NCBI GenBank assembly: GCA_028289505.1
Contig: JANQPK010000018.1
Location: 1-24,039 of the forward strand
Length of the DNA stretch: 24,039 nucleotides
From: Cyclobacteriaceae bacterium
GTDB taxonomy: Bacteria > Bacteroidota > Bacteroidia > Cytophagales > Cyclobacteriaceae
Direction: 5' to 3'
Below the pieces are notes generated by a model. The model saw nothing but the letters and a program-made list of their open reading frames with translations, was not told where the DNA came from and did not search any database. This document shows positions 7,509 through 15,905 of the stretch, in pieces. Position numbers and translations under genes: made by a program. How positions within the stretch are numbered: the stretch's first letter is position 1; the number at the start of each line of letters is the position of its first letter.

Positions 7509-8582
7509 ATGACTCTACTGATTCTATTCTTTCTGCTTTCTATCATTTTTTCTTTCTTATGTTCCATTTGGGAAGCGGTACTTTTAAGCGTTACACCTTC
7601 CTATGTAAAGCGTATCCAACAAGAAGGATCACCCATTGGTGCTTTATTGCAGTCCTACAAGGATGATATTGACCGTCCGCTCTCTGCCATTCTTACCTTA
7701 AATACCATAGCCCATACGGTGGGGGCCATCGGTGTGGGGGCACAGGCCGGGAAAATATTTGGCAGTGCCTATCTAGATCTTGGTTTCACCAGCATTAGTT
7801 ACGAATCTATCATCGCAGCTTTAATGACACTGGCTATTTTGATTTTGTCGGAGATTATCCCCAAGACCATAGGAGCCAATATGTGGCAAACCCTGGCACC
7901 CTTTACGGTGCGGTCCCTAAACGTGTTGTTATGGATCCTAACACCACTAGTTTGGATGAGCCAGCGCATCACTAAATCCTTGAAGAAAGATAAAGCACGT
8001 TCAGTACTGAGCCGAGCAGATTTTGCAGCCATGGCCCAGGCGGGAGAAGAGGAAGGAACCTTGGACCGTAGTGAATCAAACATCATTCAGAACCTTCTGC
8101 GATTGGAAAAGTTAAGGGCCCGTGATGTCATGACTCCCCGAAATGTGATGGTGGTGGCCGATGAGGAGCAAACATTAGAGGAATTCTGGCAAACCCACCA
8201 ACCTCTTTCTCATTCCCGTATCCCAGTTTTTAAGGAAAAGTCGGACCATATCACTGGTATGTTTCTCAAAGATCATTTATTGGAAGCTTTGGCAAATGAC
8301 CAAAATCAAAAGCAGTTAAAAGAAATACGCCGGGACATTTTACACGTAAACAATACCGAACCACTACCAAAGCTTTTGGACCATTTGGTAAATTCCAGGG
8401 AACATATTGCCATTGTATACGACGAATACGGCAGTGTAGTGGGGTTAGTCACCATGGAAGACATTTTTGAAACCATAATGGGCCTGGAAATTGTGGACGA
8501 AACAGATACTATCGAGAACCTACAACGATACGCCCGGCGACAGTGGGAAGCGCGAGCCAAAGAGCAATCTCAGAATAATTAA
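7509..8582 (+). CDS. CNNM/DUF21-type membrane protein with CBS pair
   Basis: The N-terminal half (about residues 1-165) is a DUF21/CNNM transmembrane domain with three to four helices, containing ILTLNTIAHTVGAIGVGAQAG and the SEIIPKTIGA motif typical of the family. A CBS-domain pair follows: the first begins around VMTPRNVMVV (about 208-217), the second ends around IVYDEYGSVVGLVTMEDIFE (298-317). CNNM/CorB-type proteins are linked to Mg2+ (or Co2+) transport, with CBS domains sensing ATP-Mg. At 357 residues it stops soon after the CBS pair and lacks the C-terminal CorC/HlyC transporter-associated domain that many bacterial relatives carry; such short forms are known. It sits in the inner membrane. 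Confidence 0.92.
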   Translation: MTLLILFFLLSIIFSFLCSIWEAVLLSVTPSYVKRIQQEGSPIGALLQSYKDDIDRPLSAILTLNTIAHTVGAIGVGAQAGKIFGSAYLDLGFTSISYESIIAALMTLAILILSEIIPKTIGANMWQTLAPFTVRSLNVLLWILTPLVWMSQRITKSLKKDKARSVLSRADFAAMAQAGEEEGTLDRSESNIIQNLLRLEKLRARDVMTPRNVMVVADEEQTLEEFWQTHQPLSHSRIPVFKEKSDHITGMFLKDHLLEALANDQNQKQLKEIRRDILHVNNTEPLPKLLDHLVNSREHIAIVYDEYGSVVGLVTMEDIFETIMGLEIVDETDTIENLQRYARRQWEARAKEQSQNN

Positions 8583-8618
8583 ATGGCTGAAGACTATTCC
8601 AACTCCTAAAACCAACCT

Positions 8619-8969
8619 ATGAAATACCTGGTAATATTTGTCTTTTCAATGGTTATCCAGACTTCATTTGCTCAATCTCCCTTGACTGGGATTTGGGATA
8701 CCGGGAACGAAAATACCCAGGTAGAAGTCATAGAAGAAAAAGGGAAAGTGATTGGTAAAATCTTGTCTTCTGACTACAGTAAAGCGGTTGTTGGGAGTCT
8801 GGTGCTAAAAGATCTTAAAAGAAGCAAAGATTCATGGACAGGTCAAATATATTCCGCAAAAAGGGGCAAGTGGTATGATGTCCAAATCGTACCCCATAGC
8901 AGATTGTTGGAGCTGGAAATTTCAGTGGGGATATTCAGCAAATCAGTAGAATGGCGAAAGATCAGGTAA
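8619..8969 (+). CDS. DUF2147 secreted protein
   Basis: The 116-residue product has a signal peptide (about 18 residues, cleavage after SFA) and a small beta-rich domain beginning SPLTGIWDTGNENTQVEV, the start of DUF2147 domains, followed by GKVIGKIL and a conserved central WTGQIYSAKRGKWYDV. DUF2147 proteins are small periplasmic or outer-membrane-associated proteins of unknown function. The C-terminal SVEWRKI matches the usual end. It follows the CNNM-type gene by 36 bases and converges on the nucleoside hydrolase with a 14-base gap; no hairpin-plus-T-run is visible in the gap. Confidence 0.85.
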   Translation: MKYLVIFVFSMVIQTSFAQSPLTGIWDTGNENTQVEVIEEKGKVIGKILSSDYSKAVVGSLVLKDLKRSKDSWTGQIYSAKRGKWYDVQIVPHSRLLELEISVGIFSKSVEWRKIR

Positions 8970-8983
8970 GAGGCTTAACTTGG

Positions 8984-9994
8984 TTAGAAATTACCAAGCA
9001 TAAATTTTTCAATTTCCTGGGCCATTTCAGTTCTGGACCAATCCAATACCAGGTAGGAATGTAAAGATGAATCAGAGGCCTCCCAGGAGGTTCGACCCTC
9101 AGGGTCCGGCAAACACACCCCATTCTCAATTCGATGCCAATAGTCTCCAATTCCACCACGTACTGCATACAACACCGCCGTCTGATCATAGGTTGAATTA
9201 TTGTATATCCTTCCTTTGAAATTGCTGTTGAGCCAAGGACAGTACTTGCTGAAATGAAAGTATCCCAGGTACAAGGGAGCATTAACATCCAATTCGTTGA
9301 AAACTTCACCAGTCTTGATGTCAACACCAACTTCATAGCCTAGAAAGGTAATCGGCACTTTGAGGTTTGCCAGCACAAACTGGGTTATCCCTTTCATATT
9401 TCCATCAAAGTTCCACTCACGACGGTCACTGTTGGGAAATTCACCACCCATAATCACAAACTCCTTGACTTTTGATTCAATAAGCTCAGGCCCAGATAGC
9501 GGAGAAATGTCATCAGGCTTTGATAAAAGGAGACTTTTGATGTTCAGGAGTGGACCAATGGTTATGATGGTAATGCTTTGGTCTTTCGCATCATTTAGGA
9601 TTTGTCTATAAAGTCCGGTAGTTTCCGGTACACTTTTACGGGAAGCATCATGGGGTAAGTTGTCTGCCAGAATCCTAGTATGATTCCATTCGGTTATCTG
9701 TGCTTCAGCAGACCGGGTACCAATAGGCACATCGGGATTTCCGTAATAGGTATTTACTGCATCAATGGCACTTACTGCGTATTTTTCGGTATTCCAACAC
9801 ATTACGGCCAACAGCTTGATCTCATTTCTGTTCTGGAAATGATTCAGCATAGCCAGCGCACCCAAATCGTCGGCGTCACCTCCAAAATCAGTATCAAGAA
9901 TTATCGATTTCTGACCGTAGCATGTTATGTTGAAGATCGTCAAAAGAAACAGCAGCGTGCCCCAGTAATAGGTACTAAACAATCTCCTCATCAT
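8984..9994 (-). CDS. Secreted nucleoside-hydrolase-like protein
   Basis: The protein has the nucleoside hydrolase calcium/ribose-binding cluster in a variant form: ILDTDFGGDADD near the N-terminus, with extra residues compared with the classical DTDPGxDD. A central ITIITIGPLLNI and VIMGGEFPN...EWNF block and a late aspartate in NNSTYDQTAVLYAV also match inosine-uridine-type hydrolases. Homologues cleave the N-glycosidic bond of nucleosides to base plus ribose. A signal peptide precedes the domain, so it would act in the periplasm. I chose ATG 9994 because it leaves a compact signal peptide (MMRRLFST...CYG); the ORF also extends in frame to an ATG at 10021. The divergent gap 10022-10264 separates it from a small secreted protein gene. 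Confidence 0.85.
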   Translation of the reverse strand: MMRRLFSTYYWGTLLFLLTIFNITCYGQKSIILDTDFGGDADDLGALAMLNHFQNRNEIKLLAVMCWNTEKYAVSAIDAVNTYYGNPDVPIGTRSAEAQITEWNHTRILADNLPHDASRKSVPETTGLYRQILNDAKDQSITIITIGPLLNIKSLLLSKPDDISPLSGPELIESKVKEFVIMGGEFPNSDRREWNFDGNMKGITQFVLANLKVPITFLGYEVGVDIKTGEVFNELDVNAPLYLGYFHFSKYCPWLNSNFKGRIYNNSTYDQTAVLYAVRGGIGDYWHRIENGVCLPDPEGRTSWEASDSSLHSYLVLDWSRTEMAQEIEKFMLGNF

Positions 9995-10042
9995 AGGTTC
10001 CGGGTTAGGTCGTTTTAACATCTGGGGCCACTGATACAGCTA

Positions 10043-10113
10043 TTAGTAACCTGATCCTCATTGGAGTAGTAGTTGAACCCCTTGGTAACTTTGGTTACTA
10101 AAACTATTGAGGA
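10043..10113. repeat. Interleaved inverted repeats in a divergent intergenic region
   Basis: TTAGTAACC (10043-10051) and GGTTACTAA (10093-10101) are perfect inverted copies, and TCCTCA (10055-10060) with TGAGGA (10108-10113) form a second pair. Because they interleave (A, B, A', B'), the transcript could form a pseudoknot-like fold; alternatively GTAAC/GTTAC (10085-10098) can form a small hairpin. The block lies between two divergent genes, so it may instead be protein-binding DNA. It is AT-rich enough that chance is not excluded. Confidence 0.3.
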
Positions 10114-10264
10114 CCTATCATTAAGGTTGCAAATATTTTGCATGTTAGATACTCATCAACGGGTGTAACGCGGCAATTTTATTATGTAATAATAGATTGA
10201 ATATTAACGATTTATTGTCGATAAAGTTCTTTATTTTAGCATTTCACCCTGATATCAAGACAAT

Positions 10265-10720
10265 ATGCAGAAGAGAATTTTATGTATGTTAATCTGTTTG
10301 GTCTCATTGGACCTTATGGGGCAATCAATCTCAGACTTTGAAGATAAGGACGATTTTAAAGAAGCAGAACCGTTAGTATTAAAAGAATGTGATTATCTAT
10401 TGAGCAACCCAATTGATAAGGATGAGTCTAAAAGGATGACCTCTTTTCAGTATGTAATGAAATGGATGGAGGGAACACCAGATCACACATTCACAGTCAC
10501 ACCTGAGGCGATGAATCTAATAGGTGATAAATCAGAGTTACTACCCATTTACTTAAGTTCTTTAACTAAGGCAGCTTTAGAAAATGAAGCAGGAGAACTT
10601 TCCAGTGGACAATTACAGGCACAAGGGATAGAATATTTAATTGAATATTGCTCGAAACCCCAAAACAATGTTAAGCCTTCCAAGGGGATAAAGAAAGAGA
10701 TTAAGGCAAGAAGTAAGTAA
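10265..10720 (+). CDS. Small secreted protein of unknown function
   Basis: The 151-residue product has a signal peptide (MQKRILCMLICLVSLDLMGQ) and a mature part rich in charged residues and predicted helices, including MKWMEGTPDHTFTVTP (about 60-75), which looks like a conserved core, and a lysine-rich C-terminus. I do not recognise a named family, but the signal peptide and the regular coding pattern support a real gene. It probably acts in the periplasm. Its neighbours, a nucleoside hydrolase and an ATP-grasp enzyme, both lie on the opposite strand and give no functional clue. Confidence 0.72.
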   Translation: MQKRILCMLICLVSLDLMGQSISDFEDKDDFKEAEPLVLKECDYLLSNPIDKDESKRMTSFQYVMKWMEGTPDHTFTVTPEAMNLIGDKSELLPIYLSSLTKAALENEAGELSSGQLQAQGIEYLIEYCSKPQNNVKPSKGIKKEIKARSK

Positions 10721-10741
10721 GTTGGTGCCAATTTACATTGT

Positions 10742-10792
10742 GAAATTTTCGTCAACGGGTAATGTTATCTAGGTGAGACATTTACCAATTTC
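10742..10792. terminator. Possible bidirectional terminator hairpin
   Basis: Between the convergent genes ending at 10720 (+) and 10809 (-), GGTAATGT (10758-10765) pairs with ACATTTACC (10778-10786) apart from one bulged base, and GAAATT (10742-10747) can pair with AATTTC (10787-10792) as an outer stem. The position fits a shared terminator, but there is no strong T-run on either strand. Confidence 0.3.
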
Positions 10793-10808
10793 AGAATTCG
10801 CCTGGTTT

Positions 10809-11663
10809 CTAAATCAGCTCCAAAGTAGCCTCAACAAAGCGTTGGTGGGAACTGCTAGCATAGTCAAAGAACAAATCAGGTTCAATCAACTCAATTTCCA
10901 TCAGCATGAAATGCCTATCGCTGATTATGCCGTCAATTCTTGCATAGAGTAAATCTCCACTGAAGTGAGATAATATGGAAGAAGCCTCTAGAATGATATG
11001 CTCTTCAGGCGTACAAGTGGATACCTTACCTCCGTATTCTGCCTGCACCCTGAAATCAGTTCCTTTGGTGGTTTTCAATACCGAATGTGAATATCTTCTG
11101 TTGAAAAAGATCAGCGAGATTTCGCCAGATGAAATAATCTCCTCCATAAAAGGTTGTATCAATAAATCTCTACCAGCAGCCAGGTATTGATACTTCTCTT
11201 CAATAGTGGAAATTTCATCTTTACTAAAAACTTCGGTCATATAGGCACTTGCTGAGATTGCCGGTTTTATTACTGCTTTTTGCCAGTTTGAGTTTCTTAC
11301 CATCGATAAATCAAGGCGGTCGGTTCCGTTGATAAAATGTGTCGGTACAATATTCACCCCCCGAGCTTTCAATTCCTTAAGGTAGAATTTGTTCTGATTC
11401 TTTCTCACAATGCTGGTACTGTTCAGTGTTGGGATGTGCTCTTTTTCTATCAGGGTTAGCCAATTTGAAAATTTCCGGTAATGATGGTGATAATCCCATA
11501 TGGATCGCAGCACCAGCATGTCGTATACCTTCCAGTTTACGGTTAAGTCATTCCATACCACCGCTTCTGCCTCTATTTTATGCTGTTTAAACAGTACTAA
11601 CAAAGGTCGTTCACTTTCTATCAGCGCAGGCATTCCGCTATATGTGACTATTCCCAATCTCAA
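10809..11663 (-). CDS. ATP-grasp family protein
   Basis: The 284-residue protein resembles stand-alone RimK/glutathione-synthetase-like ATP-grasp proteins such as the DcsG type. It has an N-terminal pre-grasp domain with WNDLTVNW and VLRSIWDYHHHYRKFSNWL (about 37-70), a KNQNKFYLKEL linker, the ATP-grasp lysine strand AVIKPAISASA (about 134-144), the glycine-containing loop before DLLIQPFMEEI, and metal-binding acidic residues near the C-terminus in YARIDGI and MEIELIEPDLFF. Such enzymes ligate a carboxylate to an amine using ATP. Substrate unknown; no biosynthetic cluster surrounds it. Cytoplasmic. The length is typical for this subgroup (about 280-300). Confidence 0.85.
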   Translation of the reverse strand: MRLGIVTYSGMPALIESERPLLVLFKQHKIEAEAVVWNDLTVNWKVYDMLVLRSIWDYHHHYRKFSNWLTLIEKEHIPTLNSTSIVRKNQNKFYLKELKARGVNIVPTHFINGTDRLDLSMVRNSNWQKAVIKPAISASAYMTEVFSKDEISTIEEKYQYLAAGRDLLIQPFMEEIISSGEISLIFFNRRYSHSVLKTTKGTDFRVQAEYGGKVSTCTPEEHIILEASSILSHFSGDLLYARIDGIISDRHFMLMEIELIEPDLFFDYASSSHQRFVEATLELI

Positions 11664-11846
11664 AGTATTGTCATTATAATTTCCCTGATGGAATCCGATC
11701 TAGCTGAAGTAATATAAAGCAATTTAGCTCCAATTTGCCAGCCTACTCTATTTGCATGCGCGAGATGGTGCTGATCTTGAGATTTGATATATTTAGCGAA
11801 TAATTGAAAACACTGTCAAATAGCGGCAAACAAATCTTTAAGGACA

Positions 11847-14066
11847 TTGAAAAAAACGCTACTGATCATTACCATGCTTTTAGCTTCTTTTGGGGTCTAC
11901 TCACAGGAAGTAAAACCATACGATGGGAAATTTGAGTCTATCGATAGACTATTAAGCCCACCCAGTCCCTACAGAACCGCTTCTGGTGCCCCTGGAAAAG
12001 AATACTGGCAGCAAAGGGCCGATTACAAGATCAAAGCTAGCATAAGTGAAGACAGCAATTTACTGGAAGGGGAAGAAACGATTACCTATTACAACAACTC
12101 ACCCGATGATTTGAAATATCTCTGGTTGAACCTTGAACAGAATGTAAATAGAAAAGGCAATGAGGAGTACACCTATTTATTCAATGTAAAAGATTCAATC
12201 TCCTCGGCAGAAATGCAATACATGTTTAGAGTTGATGATTATCCAGCAGGAACTGAAATCCTATCAGTGAAGGACCAGAACAAACAGGATTTGAATTTCG
12301 TGGTCAATAATACCATGATGAAGCTTCTTCTACCTGAAGCACTGAGGTCAGGCGAGCACATTACTTTCACTATACAATGGAAAAATTTTATCACAGACCG
12401 AAGCAAATTCAGTCAACATGCTCGCGAAGGATATGAGTACTTTCCAAAAGATGATAATAAAGTATTCCTGCTGGGTCACTGGTTTCCACGTATGGCAGTA
12501 TACAATGACACCGAAGGCTGGCAAAATAAGCAATTCAGAAGGTTAGGTGAGTTTGCCTTGGAATTTGGCGACTATCAGGTAGAGATTACCGTTCCCGCTG
12601 ATCATGTAGTAGCAGGAACTGGTGAGTTGGTAAATGAAGCTGAAGTGTTGTCTAAAACTCAAATAGATCGTTTGAGCAAAGCCAGGAGCTCTTTCGATGA
12701 AGTGGTAATGATTATCACACCAGAAGAGGCCAGGGACAATGAGTCGAAGAAAGCCAGTGGTACCAAAACTTGGAAATTTGAGGCCAAGAATGTTCGTGAC
12801 GTGGCTTATGCAAGTTCCCGGAAATTTATTTGGGATGCACAAGCGGTAAAACTCCCTACCAATACCGTAATGGCTATGTCTTTTTATCCGAATGAAGGCT
12901 TACCAGTGTGGAGTGAAGAATCAACCCATGCGGTTAAACAAGCTTTGGAGGTTTACTCTGAAGCCACTTTTGATTACCCCTACCCGGTGGCCATCTCGGT
13001 CAATGCCTCCAATATTGGTATGGAATTCCCCATGATCTCTTTCAATGGTGGCAGACCCATCAAAGGAAAGATGAGTGAGGCTGCCAAACATATGATGGTG
13101 AGGGTAATTGTGCATGAAGTGGGACATAACTGGTTTCCCATGATCGTCAGCTCGGATGAGCGCAAATGGGGATGGATGGATGAGGGACTCAATACATTCC
13201 TTGACCAACGAACCATGGCTCAAAGGTATCCTCAATGGAAAAGTATAACCCCAAAAGATATTGTACCCTTCATGATGGGAGACCCCAGTATTCTTCGCCC
13301 GATCATGACCAATTCAGACAATGATCTGCTATCACAGTTTTACTATAATTTTTACGAGAAACCTACCATAGGATTTCAAATGCTGAGGGAAACCATTGTT
13401 GGGCAGGAGCTATTCGATGCAGCATTAAAAGAGTACGCCAACCGATGGAAGTACAAACATCCAAACCCTGCCGACCTTTTTAGAACCCTGGAAGATGGTA
13501 TCGGAATGGATCTTGACTGGTTCTTTAAGGGATGGTTCTTCACTACCGACGTAGTTGATTTAGAATTATCGGATGTCAAATGGTTCCAACTGAAAGAGGA
13601 AAAAGCCACTGTAGAACGAACCGAACTTAAGGGGAAAATTATGGAAACAGGTAGCGACCATACATCAGCTGGATTTGCCGTTGGCCCCCAGGAAATTACC
13701 ATGCTAAAGACCCCAGATGCTGCCTACGGGAATTTCTTGAGCAGACTTGATGAGAACCAGGTCAGGGCCAAACTTTCCGGAAAGCATCTGTACCAATTGA
13801 CCTTTAAAAACAAAGGTGGCCTGGTAATGCCCATAATTATAGAGTGGACTTATGCTGATGGTTCAGTTGAAAGAGAACAATTAGAAGCGGTAATCTGGAG
13901 ACATAATGAATCGGAGGTCACCAAGGCTTTCATGAAAGATAAGGAAGTTATTAAAGTGGTAGTTGACCCCGATCAAGATCTGGCGGATACCAATATGGAT
14001 AACAATGCATTTCCGCCAGTAAAAACCAAAACCAGATTTGAAGAATTCAAAGAGAATAATGAGTAA
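11847..14066 (+). CDS. Secreted M1-family zinc metallopeptidase
   Basis: The 739-residue protein has a signal peptide (MKKTLLIITMLLASFGVYSQ) and an M1 (gluzincin) aminopeptidase fold. The substrate-binding element is GMEFP (391-395), in place of GAMEN. The zinc site is HEVGH (423-427), with the third ligand Glu446 in WMDEG exactly 18 residues further on. The general base is Glu424. The C-terminal part (about 580-739) is beta-rich. It probably trims peptides outside the inner membrane. The start is TTG at 11847, because the signal peptide begins there and AAGGA lies just upstream (11840-11844); no in-frame ATG precedes it. It converges on the esterase gene with a 10-base gap. Confidence 0.92.
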   Translation: MKKTLLIITMLLASFGVYSQEVKPYDGKFESIDRLLSPPSPYRTASGAPGKEYWQQRADYKIKASISEDSNLLEGEETITYYNNSPDDLKYLWLNLEQNVNRKGNEEYTYLFNVKDSISSAEMQYMFRVDDYPAGTEILSVKDQNKQDLNFVVNNTMMKLLLPEALRSGEHITFTIQWKNFITDRSKFSQHAREGYEYFPKDDNKVFLLGHWFPRMAVYNDTEGWQNKQFRRLGEFALEFGDYQVEITVPADHVVAGTGELVNEAEVLSKTQIDRLSKARSSFDEVVMIITPEEARDNESKKASGTKTWKFEAKNVRDVAYASSRKFIWDAQAVKLPTNTVMAMSFYPNEGLPVWSEESTHAVKQALEVYSEATFDYPYPVAISVNASNIGMEFPMISFNGGRPIKGKMSEAAKHMMVRVIVHEVGHNWFPMIVSSDERKWGWMDEGLNTFLDQRTMAQRYPQWKSITPKDIVPFMMGDPSILRPIMTNSDNDLLSQFYYNFYEKPTIGFQMLRETIVGQELFDAALKEYANRWKYKHPNPADLFRTLEDGIGMDLDWFFKGWFFTTDVVDLELSDVKWFQLKEEKATVERTELKGKIMETGSDHTSAGFAVGPQEITMLKTPDAAYGNFLSRLDENQVRAKLSGKHLYQLTFKNKGGLVMPIIIEWTYADGSVEREQLEAVIWRHNESEVTKAFMKDKEVIKVVVDPDQDLADTNMDNNAFPPVKTKTRFEEFKENNE

Positions 14067-14076
14067 CCATACCGCA

Positions 14077-15825
14077 TCAATATCTCCAACTTTTCAAGTC
14101 CGCTCCTTTAGGAGCAACCAGATGAACCTTCTCCACATACTTTTTGATAAACATGCGGTGATATCGTAACCTACTGATATGATTTCCATTCTGGTGATCG
14201 CCATTCCAACAGTGCTCTGCTCTATCACCATAATCCACTTCACCATTGTAATAGGGATCAGTTGTTTCAGATAGGATTTCCTCAGCCAGATAAACCGCAT
14301 TGTTGAGGTAGTAATTATCCATATCGCCGCAGTACAAATGAATTTTGTTTTCCCAATCTTTACCATGAATTCCCCAGTCTCTTTTTAAAATATAAGCCAG
14401 ATCATAGTTTTCTTTCCAATAAGCGGCTACCTCTTTATCAATTTCCCCAGTTAGTCGATCCCAGATTCTCTTTGGATAGCCCTCCTGGTCTATCGGTGAA
14501 TAGGTGGCCTCCCAAATATCCCATTGCTGTCCTGAGCGACCTTTTGTACCTAATACCAATTCCCGATAATTCATATCCCGCAAGGTTGCATCCACGTTTC
14601 CCAAATAATCTCGATGACCAGGTACTAGTGTTTCTCTAAATGTACCTTGCTGGAAATACGCATTCTGGTCTTCATAGATATTTACCAAGCAATAAGCCCT
14701 GAAATCAATGGGATCCGGGCAGGCAGCAAAGCACATTCCATATTCCTTGGGATATTTTACCTGAACTGCTAGAGATTCCCATCCACCAGTACTTCCTCCA
14801 TATACAAAGCGCGACCAACCCTCGCCAATTCCCCGAAACTGTTGCTCTATATAGGGAATCAGTTCGTAGGTGATAGCATCGCCATAAGGGCCTTGAGCTG
14901 CGCTGTTGACCGCATAAGAGTCATCGTAGTAGGGAGTTGGATGCTGGATCTTGATGGCTATAACTCTGGGAAAATCAGCAGATGTCCATGCTTGGTAAAA
15001 ATCATATGCCTCCTGTTGTTCAATCAGGTTATACCCCTCAACATCAAACCGCTCACTGTATTCGGGTTTTAAATTAGGATCAGGGGGAGTGGTTCTAAAA
15101 CCTCCAAAATCACTGGGGAAATGCCCGTGCATGATCGCCAGTGGATATTTAACATTTGGATGAGTTTCCCATGCTTCAGGTAACAATACATGTGCCCCTA
15201 AATGCATATCCCTGCCCCAAAAATCACTCAGCAACTTACTTCTAATTTTTATGTGCCTAACGTACTTGGTGTCCTCCGGCTCAGCAATTGGAGGAATTTT
15301 CTGATCTAGTTTTATGGTGATAGCCTGCATCTGCCCATCCTTAATGGTAACTTTTTGGGGAGTGGAGTAGAGATTGCCAGGAGCGCGATTCCATTGCTGT
15401 CCTTCACCCCTATCCATAGGCAATGCCACCACATGTCCATCAGCGCGATTAAAAGTTTGGTACTGGTGAAATAAAACTTGAATAAAGAACTCACCTGACG
15501 GTAGCTGGTTAAAGTTAGTTACAGGGTATCCAAAAGAATCCATGTCAAACAGTATGGGTTCTTCAGGCTTCCAGTGCTTGACATCCATTCCGAAGGCTTG
15601 ACAAGTTTTGGAGTCGTCCCGAAGCTGGAACCTGGGCTCGGTTTCAATATGTTCCGTAATCAGCAGAATTATCCTTCCTTCCAATGCTTGCTGATAGTGC
15701 TCTTTTGAAAAGAGCAGCTGAATCTTTGCAGCAGAGTTAGAATTGGAACAGGAGAGCAAACCAGAAGTGATAAGCAAACCCATTACCAAGAGCACAGTGT
15801 AACGTACATTTTCAGACTTCTTCAT
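14077..15825 (-). CDS. Secreted esterase-like alpha/beta-hydrolase lipoprotein
   Basis: Starting at ATG 15825 (10 codons inside the longest ORF, which begins at 15855), the product has 582 residues. It opens with a lipoprotein signal peptide, MKKSENVRY... ending in the lipobox SGLLSC (Cys26). An N-terminal region of about 170 residues, beta-rich, precedes an esterase-D-like alpha/beta-hydrolase domain. That domain has YPLAIMHGH (oxyanion-type motif) and the nucleophile elbow GGSTGG (Ser345). A histidine-rich segment near the end (CWNGDHQNGNHISRLRYH) may supply the catalytic His. It is probably anchored in the outer membrane. Substrate unknown; carbohydrate esters or peptides are possible. It converges on the M1 peptidase gene. 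Confidence 0.82.
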   Translation of the reverse strand: MKKSENVRYTVLLVMGLLITSGLLSCSNSNSAAKIQLLFSKEHYQQALEGRIILLITEHIETEPRFQLRDDSKTCQAFGMDVKHWKPEEPILFDMDSFGYPVTNFNQLPSGEFFIQVLFHQYQTFNRADGHVVALPMDRGEGQQWNRAPGNLYSTPQKVTIKDGQMQAITIKLDQKIPPIAEPEDTKYVRHIKIRSKLLSDFWGRDMHLGAHVLLPEAWETHPNVKYPLAIMHGHFPSDFGGFRTTPPDPNLKPEYSERFDVEGYNLIEQQEAYDFYQAWTSADFPRVIAIKIQHPTPYYDDSYAVNSAAQGPYGDAITYELIPYIEQQFRGIGEGWSRFVYGGSTGGWESLAVQVKYPKEYGMCFAACPDPIDFRAYCLVNIYEDQNAYFQQGTFRETLVPGHRDYLGNVDATLRDMNYRELVLGTKGRSGQQWDIWEATYSPIDQEGYPKRIWDRLTGEIDKEVAAYWKENYDLAYILKRDWGIHGKDWENKIHLYCGDMDNYYLNNAVYLAEEILSETTDPYYNGEVDYGDRAEHCWNGDHQNGNHISRLRYHRMFIKKYVEKVHLVAPKGADLKSWRY

Positions 15826-15905
15826 TCTATCGTTGGTTTTGAAATGTCTTCTCAAAATAGAAAAGTTCCACCTTTAACCTTCAAAAATTGTGGAATGAGA
15901 AGTAT

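Noticed and set aside
8970..8983. Possible terminator between the convergent DUF2147 and nucleoside hydrolase genes
   Set aside because: The 14-base gap contains no hairpin followed by a T-run on either strand.
12543..13702. Several 78-108-codon minus-strand ORFs inside the M1 peptidase gene
   Set aside because: They are antisense shadows of a full-length peptidase whose motifs and spacing are intact.
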